Source: Antrihabitans stalactiti (GTDB taxonomy: Bacteria > Actinomycetota > Actinomycetes > Mycobacteriales > Mycobacteriaceae). Taken from it: a stretch of DNA of 64,000 bases. Each line of letters opens with the position of its first letter. The first letter of the stretch is position 1. The notes below the pieces were generated by a model, which ran no database searches, was not told the DNA's origin, and saw nothing but the letters and a program-made list of their open reading frames with translations. Shown here one piece after another: positions 52,799-60,024 of the stretch. Location of the stretch: NCBI RefSeq assembly GCF_012932915.1, contig NZ_VCQU01000003.1:186001-250000 (forward strand). Reading direction: 5' to 3'. The translations under genes were made by a program, and so were the position numbers.

Positions 52799-53389
52799 CG
52801 CTGCGTAACTGAGCAACATCCGCAGTCCGTCGGTGATGAGGCGGGCCGATATCGACGGATCGATTGCGCGTTGGATACCGAGGCCGATACCGAGGCTCAG
52901 CAGGCTGCTTGCCGCGTCCTCGACGGGTATCGGCAACACCAAATTCATCGAGGCAGTGGTGGTCTCCAGAATGGTGACGACCATGCCACGGACGAGGGCC
53001 AGTACCGCGATCAGCTGAGCGTGCAGTTCCGCGTCATCGCGGGCGACGACTGCAAACTCGAACTCGAGCATCGTCCAGCCCGGATCGCCGAGGGTCTTCT
53101 CCGCCCAGGCCTGGAAGTCGTCGAGTCGCTTGTCAAGCGGTTGGTCCTTCACCAGCAACTCGGAGATCTCGCCGAACTTGGTGGTGTGAATCAGGTCGAG
53201 GACCTCGAGGCACAGCACCTTCTTGTTCTTGAAATTGGAGTACACCGCGCCTTTGGAATAGCCGGCAGCGTCGGCGACCTCGTCGAGCGTGGTCTTCGAG
53301 TAGCCGTTTGTGAGAAACAGGTCGCGCGCGGTCGCGATCAGATCAGCCCGTGTTTGTGCTTGGCTCTCCGGCCTGGTCAGTCTCGGCAT
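52760..53389 (-). CDS. TetR family regulator of the patatin-monooxygenase genes
   Basis: 209 residues. The DNA-binding domain is RADLIATARDLFLTNGYSKTTLDEVADAAGYSKGAVYSNFKNKKVLCLEVLD. A C-terminal helical domain follows, with aromatic-poor helices. It is divergent from the patatin gene, with 56 bases between starts and a 21-bp palindrome overlapping the patatin promoter. Repression of the operon and of itself is the likely role. The inducer is probably a metabolite of the pathway. Confidence 0.88.
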   Translation of the reverse strand: MPRLTRPESQAQTRADLIATARDLFLTNGYSKTTLDEVADAAGYSKGAVYSNFKNKKVLCLEVLDLIHTTKFGEISELLVKDQPLDKRLDDFQAWAEKTLGDPGWTMLEFEFAVVARDDAELHAQLIAVLALVRGMVVTILETTTASMNLVLPIPVEDAASSLLSLGIGLGIQRAIDPSISARLITDGLRMLLSYAALHGENQQMDKAR

Positions 53390-53422
53390 AGGCTGATCCT
53401 ACCCGGCATATACCAATGGTAC

Positions 53423-53443
53423 TCGAATACTGTTAGTATCCGA
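53423..53443. promoter_or_regulatory. Operator overlapping a leaderless promoter upstream of patatin
   Basis: TCGaATACT-GTT-AGTATcCGA is a 21-bp palindrome with 8 of 9 arm positions matching. It contains TAGTAT (53434-53439), a -10 box six bases before the ATG at 53446, so binding would block transcription directly. Confidence 0.7.
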
Positions 53444-53445
53444 AT

Positions 53446-54375
53446 ATGAGTATCAGACAACGAAGTCGCGGACTCGTCCTCGGATGTGGCGGCACACTCG
53501 GTGCGGCGTGGACCGTCGCGGCGCTCGCCGCGGTTCGAGACGAACTGGCGTGGGACCCACGAGAAGCCGACGTCATCGTCGGTACCTCTGCAGGCGCCGA
53601 ACTTGCCACGATGCTCGGGAGTGGGGTCAGCGTCGACGAGATTCTCGAGATGCAGCTCGGGACTTCGACGCATCCAGCTCTTGCACAGCACCTGGCTGAC
53701 GCACCAGGCCGATTCCCGCCGATCCCCCGGCTATCGATCGGTTCGCTGCGGCTTGCGAGCCGCGGACTGGGCGTGCGCAACGTCGCAGGCTTGCTTCCCG
53801 TCGGCCGTGGCGACGCCGCTTGGCTCGATCGGCTTGCCACCCAACTCAATCCCGGCCGTAGCTGGGTCAGCCACCCTGCGACCTGGCTCGTGGGGATGGA
53901 TTACGACACCGGTGATCGAGTCCCGTTCGGCTCACCAACGGCACCAGCTGCGACCATCAGCGAGGCGCTTCGAGCGTCGTGGGGCGTGCCCGGCTGGTTC
54001 CCTCCCGTCGAAATCGCAGGCCACCGCTACGTCGACGGTGGAACGGCATCGACCGCATCCGCCGATCTCGTTGCGCCGCTTGGGCTCGACGAGGTGATCG
54101 TGCTCGCGCCCATGGCCTCGTCGACCCGAATTCCGGGGCGAGGGCTCGATGTCCTGGAACGCGTCATCCTACGAAACCATATGAGTGCCACTCTCGACCG
54201 TGACGTTGCCCTCCTCGAGCAGAGCGGGACGCGACTCATCCGAATCGATGCAACAGCAACAGATCTCACAGTGATGGGACCGAATTTCATGGACGACCGT
54301 CGAAGGCTCGCAACCTTGGAGCACGCGTTGCGAAGTACCCGGACCGCGGTGGAGAAAGCGTTGGTGGCCGCATGA
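53446..54375 (+). CDS. Patatin-like phospholipase/lipase
   Basis: 309 residues. GLVLGCGGTLGAAWTVAAL is the oxyanion glycine motif, VIVGTSAGAELATML the nucleophile elbow (GTSAG) and HRYVDGGTAST the catalytic Asp (DGG). The Ser-Asp dyad is therefore complete. Patatins hydrolyse acyl esters. No signal peptide is seen, so it acts inside the cell. The message is probably leaderless. It overlaps the next gene by 4 bases. Confidence 0.88.
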   Translation: MSIRQRSRGLVLGCGGTLGAAWTVAALAAVRDELAWDPREADVIVGTSAGAELATMLGSGVSVDEILEMQLGTSTHPALAQHLADAPGRFPPIPRLSIGSLRLASRGLGVRNVAGLLPVGRGDAAWLDRLATQLNPGRSWVSHPATWLVGMDYDTGDRVPFGSPTAPAATISEALRASWGVPGWFPPVEIAGHRYVDGGTASTASADLVAPLGLDEVIVLAPMASSTRIPGRGLDVLERVILRNHMSATLDRDVALLEQSGTRLIRIDATATDLTVMGPNFMDDRRRLATLEHALRSTRTAVEKALVAA

Positions 54376-55853
54376 TCGAGCCTGGACATTTCGACGTCGT
54401 CATCATCGGCGCAGGCATCTCGGGGATCGGTGCTGCGATCAAACTCCGCGAGCAGGGCATCACGAACATCGCGATCTTGGAAAAGGGCGACGAGGTCGGT
54501 GGGACCTGGCGCGATAACACCTATCCCGGCTGTGCCTGCGACGTTCCCTCGGCGCTCTACTCGTACTCTTTCGCGCCGAATCCCGAGTGGACGCGATTGT
54601 TCGCCGGTCAAGGGGAAATTCGTGAGTACATCGCCAAAACTGCCGAACACCATGGGATCCCGTCGATCGTAAGCTTGAACACCGAGGTCATCTGCGGGCA
54701 GTGGAATCCCACGACCTCCCAGTGGAACGTGCAGACCAACCGGGGCGACTTCACTGCAAACGCCGTCGTTGCCGCCGCCGGACCGTGGAACGAGCCACTC
54801 ATCCCGAAAATCCCTGGGCTGGAATCTTTCACGGGTGAGGTCTTCCACTCCTCGAGGTGGAACCACGACTACGACCTGCGCGGCAAACGCGTCGCTGTCG
54901 TCGGGACCGGTGCCTCAGCCGTGCAATTCGTGCCCGCGATCCAACCCGAGGTCGAGAAGCTCTTCCTCTATCAACGGACAGCGCAGTGGGTGCTGCCGAA
55001 GCCGGACCACCACGTTCCCGGCGTCGAGCGTTGGGTGATGCGGTCGGTGCCCGGAGCAATGAAGGCGTTACGGCGTTTCGAGTATTCGCTCATGGAAGGC
55101 CTCGGCGTCGGTTTCCGTAATCCGTGGCTGCTGCGGGTCGTTCAGCAAATCGGTCGAGCTCAGTTGCTCGCACAGGTGCGCGACGGCGAACTCCGCAAGG
55201 CGTTGACCCCGGACTACGTGCTCGGCTGCAAGCGGTTGCTGATGTCGAACACCTACTACCCGGCACTCACTCAGCCCAATGTCGAAGTCCACCCCAATGC
55301 GGTCGCGGCTGTGAAGGGCAACGTCGTCGTCGGAGCCGACGGTCGCGAACGTGAGGTCGATGCCATCATCTTCGGAACCGGCTTCCATATTCTCGACATG
55401 CCGATCGGATCCAGGGTGTTCGACGGTGACGGTCGGAGTCTCGAAGACCATTGGAAAGGTAGCCCGCAGGCATACCTGGGCACCTCGATCGCAGGCTTTC
55501 CGAACGCATTCGTCCTGCTCGGACCTGCTTTGGGCACCGGACATACGTCCGCCTTCATGATCCTAGAGGCGCAACTGCGCTACCTGGTCAAGGCGATCGA
55601 GCATTCGAAGTCCAACGACTGGGCGCCGACGTCACCGCGCAAGGAAGTGCAGGACGCGTTCAACGCAGAAGTCCAGCAGGCGCTGGGCTCGACTGTGTAC
55701 AACTCGGGAGGTTGCGACAGCTACTTCCTGGATGTCAACGGCCGCAACAGTTTCAACTGGCCGTGGTCGACTGGCCGAATGCGGCAGCGACTCGACGATT
55801 TCGACCCGGCCGCATATCGATCACACACCTCGACAAAGGATTTGGTGCACTGA
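54372..55853 (+). CDS. Flavin-dependent monooxygenase (Baeyer-Villiger type)
   Basis: 493 residues. FAD-binding VVIIGAGISGIGAAIKLREQG (about 9-29), GGTWRDNTYPGCACDVPSALYSYSFAPN, NADPH-binding VAVVGTGASAVQ, and between them the Baeyer-Villiger fingerprint FTGEVFHSSRW (54828-54860), matching FxGxxxHxxxW. It should oxygenate a ketone or aldehyde to an ester, giving a substrate for the esterase-like patatin upstream. The gene is joined by overlaps to patatin (ATGA) and to the SDR (TGATG). Confidence 0.9.
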   Translation: MIEPGHFDVVIIGAGISGIGAAIKLREQGITNIAILEKGDEVGGTWRDNTYPGCACDVPSALYSYSFAPNPEWTRLFAGQGEIREYIAKTAEHHGIPSIVSLNTEVICGQWNPTTSQWNVQTNRGDFTANAVVAAAGPWNEPLIPKIPGLESFTGEVFHSSRWNHDYDLRGKRVAVVGTGASAVQFVPAIQPEVEKLFLYQRTAQWVLPKPDHHVPGVERWVMRSVPGAMKALRRFEYSLMEGLGVGFRNPWLLRVVQQIGRAQLLAQVRDGELRKALTPDYVLGCKRLLMSNTYYPALTQPNVEVHPNAVAAVKGNVVVGADGREREVDAIIFGTGFHILDMPIGSRVFDGDGRSLEDHWKGSPQAYLGTSIAGFPNAFVLLGPALGTGHTSAFMILEAQLRYLVKAIEHSKSNDWAPTSPRKEVQDAFNAEVQQALGSTVYNSGGCDSYFLDVNGRNSFNWPWSTGRMRQRLDDFDPAAYRSHTSTKDLVH

Positions 55854-56710
55854 TGGGCATTCTCGGAAACAGCTATCCCTCGATCGATCTCGCGAAGTCG
55901 GTCGTGGTGGTGACCGGTGCCGGTCGCGGCATCGGCCGCGCGACTGCAGAATTGTTCGCCGCCAAGGGTTCTCGCGTTGTGCTCGCCGACGTCGACCGCG
56001 CGGTCGCAGACGAGGCGGCGAGGGCGATCGGCGGGAAGTCAACTGCCGCAACGCTCGACGTGCGATCGCGTGACGCGTGGGACACGCTGGTAGCCGACGT
56101 CGGACGGATCGACGTCCTCGTCAACAACGCCGGTGTGATGCCGGTGGCGTCGTTCCTCGACGAGCGAGACACGATCATCGAGGCAACGATGGATATCAAC
56201 GTCCTCGGTCTCAGTCATGGCATGCGCGCCGTCGTGCCGGGCATGATCAAGGCAGGCGCGGGCCATGTCGTCAATGTCGCATCGCTCGCGGGCAAGCTGA
56301 CGGTGCCTGGACTGGTGATCTACAACGCCAGCAAGTTCGCCGCGGTCGGGCTCTCCGCCGCTGCCCGGCTCGAGTTTGCCGAACACGGCGTCAGCGTCAG
56401 CACAATCCTGCCGTCGGCGGTACGGACCGGTCTCTCGTCGGGAATCCAACTCGGACACGGGATGCCGACCGTCGATCCGGAAGATGTTGCGGCTGCGATC
56501 GTCAACACATGTAAGTCGCGCCGAGCAGAAACGCCCGTTCCGGGGTACTTGTCCGCGCTCGATCTCGGGCTTGCCGTCGCGCCTGAAGGCATCATGACCC
56601 TGTTCCGGCGGGTGTTGGGTGACGACCGTGCGCTCAAGCGCATCGACCATGCGGAACGTGCCGCATACGAGGGGCGGGTGCTGAAGGTCAGCGAGGAGGT
56701 CAACGGATGA
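55853..56710 (+). CDS. Short-chain dehydrogenase/reductase
   Basis: 285 residues from ATG 55853. VVVVTGAGRGIGRATAELFAAKGSRVVLADVDRA is the cofactor fold, with D after the second strand favouring NAD(H). NNAG, ASLAG and YNASK (catalytic Tyr-Lys) are present. The product likely oxidises an alcohol to the ketone used by the monooxygenase or works at the aldehyde stage. One-base overlap with the first monooxygenase, 4-base overlap with the second. Confidence 0.9.
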   Translation: MGILGNSYPSIDLAKSVVVVTGAGRGIGRATAELFAAKGSRVVLADVDRAVADEAARAIGGKSTAATLDVRSRDAWDTLVADVGRIDVLVNNAGVMPVASFLDERDTIIEATMDINVLGLSHGMRAVVPGMIKAGAGHVVNVASLAGKLTVPGLVIYNASKFAAVGLSAAARLEFAEHGVSVSTILPSAVRTGLSSGIQLGHGMPTVDPEDVAAAIVNTCKSRRAETPVPGYLSALDLGLAVAPEGIMTLFRRVLGDDRALKRIDHAERAAYEGRVLKVSEEVNG

Positions 56711-58206
56711 CGCGATCGAAGCCTGACCACGAGATCATCATCATCGGCGGCGGATTCGGCGGCCTCGGTACCGCAATGGCGTTGCGGCGCGCCGGAATCG
56801 AAGGTTTCACGATTCTGGAGCGTGCCGACGACATCGGCGGAACCTGGCGCGCGAATCACTACCCCGATGTGGCGACGGACGTCCCTGGGCTGACCTATCA
56901 GTTCTCGTACGAGAAGAACCCGCACTGGTCGCGACTGTTTCCCAAGGGCGCGGAAGTCAAAGCGTACGTGGACTATTGCGCCGACAAGTACAACCTGCGG
57001 CCCCAGATCCGCCTGAACACCGAAGTGATGGCGCGCACCTGGGACGAGACCGAACGCCATTGGCGGTTGGATCTCGCGGACGGCTCGGTGATCACCGCTA
57101 GGTATGTCGTGGCAGCGCTCGGCGCCTTTGTGGAGCCGAAACAACCCGCAATCCGCGGACTGAACACGTTCTCCCGCAAGGTGATCCAGACGCAGAACTG
57201 GGATCATGAGTTCGACCTGGCAGGAAAGCGCATCGGCGTCATCGGCACCGGCGCGACATCGGTGCAGATGATCCCGCAGGTCGCCAAGGACGCGGGCAAG
57301 CTCTATGTGTTTCAGCGACATGCGATTTGGGTATTCCCCAAACCGGATTGGGAAATCCCAGGGCCATTGCAGTCTGCGCTCGCGCGTGTGCCCGGATTGC
57401 TCAGCCTGACCCACAAGTCGATGTCGACGCTGTTCGGGCTCGGGATCTACGGAGTAACGGTCAAGGGCGCACAGCTTCCGCCGCTGTCGAAGGTGCCGAT
57501 GCTCGTCGGCCGGAGATATTTGCAGAGCCAAGTCCCCGACCGCGAGCTCCGTGAAAAGCTCACCCCTGATTACGGATTCGGGTGCAAGCGACCGAGCGTG
57601 TCGAATGTCTACTACAAGACGTTCACCCAGGATCACGTCGAATTGGTCACCGACCGGATCGAAGAGATCACGCCTACCGGCATCATCACCGCCGACGGCG
57701 TTGAACGAGAACTCGACGTACTGATCCTCGCGACCGGCTTCGAAACCTCCACCAGTCCGGATGTGTACCGCAAGCGGCCGGTCACTGGACGCGATGGCTT
57801 CGACCTTGCCGACTTCTACCAAGACAATCCGTTGCAGGCATACGAAGGCGTGAGCCTGCCTCAGCTGCCGAATGCGTTCTCGATCTTCGGTCCGTACTCG
57901 TGGAGCGGCGGATCCTGGCACGAGATGGTGGAAACGCAGTCCCATCACATTGTTCGGGTGCTTCAGGAGGCGGCGCGCCGTGGTGCGACCGAGGTGGCGG
58001 TCCGGCCGGAGGCAAATCGGCGGTTCTTCGATTTCATTCGTAGCAAGTCGCACGGCTCGCTCATCCAGTCGCGGACGTGTGCGACGTCGAACACCTACTA
58101 CCTCGACCACCACGGCGACTTCTCGCTGTTGCGGCCGACCACACCTGCCCAGGCGCGAAAGGCGAGTGAAACCTTCTCCCTCGACGACTACGAATACATA
58201 GCCTGA
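56707..58206 (+). CDS. Flavin-dependent monooxygenase homologue with altered Baeyer-Villiger fingerprint
   Basis: 499 residues. The FAD-binding motif IIIIGGGFGGLGTAMALRRAG, GGTWRANHYPDVATDVPGLTYQFS and the NADPH motif IGVIGTGATSVQ are intact. In the fingerprint position it reads FSRKVIQTQNW (57169-57201), so the conserved Gly is Arg and the His is Gln. It may not be a normal Baeyer-Villiger monooxygenase. It is a paralogue of the upstream enzyme; with a shared operon the two may act on different intermediates or as a pair. Confidence 0.85.
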   Translation: MTRSKPDHEIIIIGGGFGGLGTAMALRRAGIEGFTILERADDIGGTWRANHYPDVATDVPGLTYQFSYEKNPHWSRLFPKGAEVKAYVDYCADKYNLRPQIRLNTEVMARTWDETERHWRLDLADGSVITARYVVAALGAFVEPKQPAIRGLNTFSRKVIQTQNWDHEFDLAGKRIGVIGTGATSVQMIPQVAKDAGKLYVFQRHAIWVFPKPDWEIPGPLQSALARVPGLLSLTHKSMSTLFGLGIYGVTVKGAQLPPLSKVPMLVGRRYLQSQVPDRELREKLTPDYGFGCKRPSVSNVYYKTFTQDHVELVTDRIEEITPTGIITADGVERELDVLILATGFETSTSPDVYRKRPVTGRDGFDLADFYQDNPLQAYEGVSLPQLPNAFSIFGPYSWSGGSWHEMVETQSHHIVRVLQEAARRGATEVAVRPEANRRFFDFIRSKSHGSLIQSRTCATSNTYYLDHHGDFSLLRPTTPAQARKASETFSLDDYEYIA

Positions 58207-58224
58207 CACCCCCATCTGGGGGTG
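58207..58224. repeat. Short inverted repeat directly after the second monooxygenase
   Basis: CACCCCCA-TC-TGGGGGTG begins at the base after the stop codon. An 8-bp GC stem could partly stop transcription before the acyl-CoA synthetase, but no T-run follows. Confidence 0.4.
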
Positions 58225-58291
58225 GTGGCGATCACACTGAGCGGGCCAGGATCGTAGGCAAACCAGATCGATGGTCGCCACAGGAGTTCAT

Positions 58292-59983
58292 ATGTCCGAT
58301 AGCCCCGCCCACCAGGCATTCCGTGCCGCGCGAGACTTCGTCCTCGAGTCGTACGGCGACTACGACAAGGCGGTCGCCGGCTTCGAGTGGCCCGACCTCG
58401 GTCCAACGTTCAACTGGGGAATCGACTGGTTCGACGCCATCGGCCGCGGCAACGACAAGACTGCGTTGTGGATCGTCGAAGAGGACGGGTCCGAAGCGAA
58501 GTACTCGTTCGACGACATCGTCCGACGCTCCGACCAGGTCGGACGGTGGCTCGAAGCGCAGGGCATCGGTCGGGGCGACTCGGTCATGCTGATGCTCGGT
58601 AATCAGGTCGAGCTGTGGGAGTCGATGCTTGCCGTCATCAAGCTCGGCGCCGTGCTGATGCCGACAACGAGCGCGATCGGGACCGCCGATTTGACCGACC
58701 GAGTCGAGCGCGGAGTTGCACGGGCAGTGATCGCGAATGCGGCGGACGCTGGAAAGTTCGATGAAGTGCCGGGCGACTTCTTGCGAATCGCAGTCGGCGC
58801 TGCGCCGGCCGGGTGGCTGGCGTATCGGTCGGCGTACGAGATCGAGTCGCCCCAGCCGTTCGACACGGTCACCGGGGCGCAGGACAGGCTGCTCCTGTAT
58901 TTCACGTCGGGGACGACGAGCCGGCCGAAGCTGGTCGAGCACACGCAGAGCTCGTACCCGGTCGGGCATCTGACGACCTTGTATTTCCTCGGTCTGAAGC
59001 CGGGCGACATCCACCTCAACATCAGCTCGCCAGGCTGGGCGAAGCACGCGTGGAGCTGCTTCTTCACGCCGTGGATCGCCGAGTCGACGATCTTCATCTA
59101 CAACTACACGCGATTCGACGCGAAGAAGCTGCAGGAGCAGATCCGTCGCGTCGGCGTCACGACGTTCTGTGCGCCGCCGACGGTGTGGCGCATGTTGATT
59201 CAGTCCGAGCTGACGGGCGGTCCCGGCAAGCTACGCGAGGCTATCGGCGCAGGCGAACCCCTGAATCCGGAAGTGATCAGTCGTATTCAGACCGAATGGG
59301 GACTGACCATTCGCGACGGCTTCGGTCAGACGGAGACGACCGCGTTGGTCGGCAATGTGCCTGGTGCCGAGGTCAAGTCGGGATCGATGGGCCGCCCGTT
59401 GCCCGGCGTGCCCGTCGTCATCATCGATCCGTTGACCGACCAGCCGGCAGACGAAGGCGAGATCTGCCTCGACCTCACCGATCGGCCGGTCAATTTGATG
59501 ACCGGCTACGTAGGCAATCCGGCGAGGAACGCCGAGGTCATGGCTGGCGGTTACTTCCACACCGGCGACGTCGCCTCGCGGGATGCCGATGGCTACATCA
59601 CCTACGTCGGCCGCACCGATGACGTGTTCAAAGCCTCCGATTACAAGGTGTCACCCTTCGAGTTGGAGAGCGTTCTCATCGAGCACCCAGCGGTCGCCGA
59701 AGCGGCCGTCGTCCCCGCGCCCGACGAGACCCGGCTCGCCGTGCCGAAGGCCTACGTCGCACTCGCCGCGGGCTGGGAACCGAACGACGACACCGCCTTC
59801 GAGATTCTGAAGTACGCGCGCGAACATCTCGCGCCGTTCCTGCGGGTTCGTCGAATCGAGTTCTTCGAGCTGCCGAAGACGATCTCCGGCAAGATTCGCC
59901 GCGTGGAACTTCGGACCCGCGAGAACGACGGAACCGCCCTCCACGAGTGGCGCGACGATCAGTTCCCCGCCCTCCGCTCGTGA
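58292..59983 (+). CDS. Acyl-CoA synthetase (AMP-forming, ACSM/acetyl-CoA synthetase-like)
   Basis: 563 residues. The adenylate-forming motifs are all present: LLLYFTSGTTSRPKLVEHTQ (A3), GAGEPLNPEV, RDGFGQTETTALVGNVPG (A5), GGYFHTGDVASRDADGYITYVGRTDDVFKASDYKVSPFELE (A7-A8) and the catalytic Lys in PKTISGKIRRVELR. It activates a carboxylic acid to its CoA ester. ATG 58292 is chosen because AGGAG lies 5 bases upstream; a start at 58271 lacks this. Its TGA lies within the stem of the following terminator. It probably completes the patatin-monooxygenase pathway. Confidence 0.92.
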   Translation: MSDSPAHQAFRAARDFVLESYGDYDKAVAGFEWPDLGPTFNWGIDWFDAIGRGNDKTALWIVEEDGSEAKYSFDDIVRRSDQVGRWLEAQGIGRGDSVMLMLGNQVELWESMLAVIKLGAVLMPTTSAIGTADLTDRVERGVARAVIANAADAGKFDEVPGDFLRIAVGAAPAGWLAYRSAYEIESPQPFDTVTGAQDRLLLYFTSGTTSRPKLVEHTQSSYPVGHLTTLYFLGLKPGDIHLNISSPGWAKHAWSCFFTPWIAESTIFIYNYTRFDAKKLQEQIRRVGVTTFCAPPTVWRMLIQSELTGGPGKLREAIGAGEPLNPEVISRIQTEWGLTIRDGFGQTETTALVGNVPGAEVKSGSMGRPLPGVPVVIIDPLTDQPADEGEICLDLTDRPVNLMTGYVGNPARNAEVMAGGYFHTGDVASRDADGYITYVGRTDDVFKASDYKVSPFELESVLIEHPAVAEAAVVPAPDETRLAVPKAYVALAAGWEPNDDTAFEILKYAREHLAPFLRVRRIEFFELPKTISGKIRRVELRTRENDGTALHEWRDDQFPALRS

Positions 59984-60022
59984 GTCTTTTAGGAGTCCAG
60001 GGACTCCTAAAAGACTCACGAG
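59977..60022. terminator. 22-bp perfect hairpin (repeat family copy)
   Basis: CTCGTGAGTCTTTTAGGAGTCC, the two bases AG, then the perfect complement. The stop codon of the acyl-CoA synthetase (TGA 59981-59983) lies in the stem. It sits between convergent genes and serves both strands. The 63338-63381 copy is identical over the core. Confidence 0.85.
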
Positions 60023-60024
60023 GG

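Noticed and set aside
56320-58281. 653-codon open frame antisense to the second monooxygenase
   Set aside because: It is a shadow of the FAD/NADPH-motif gene on the plus strand and crosses two genuine gene boundaries.
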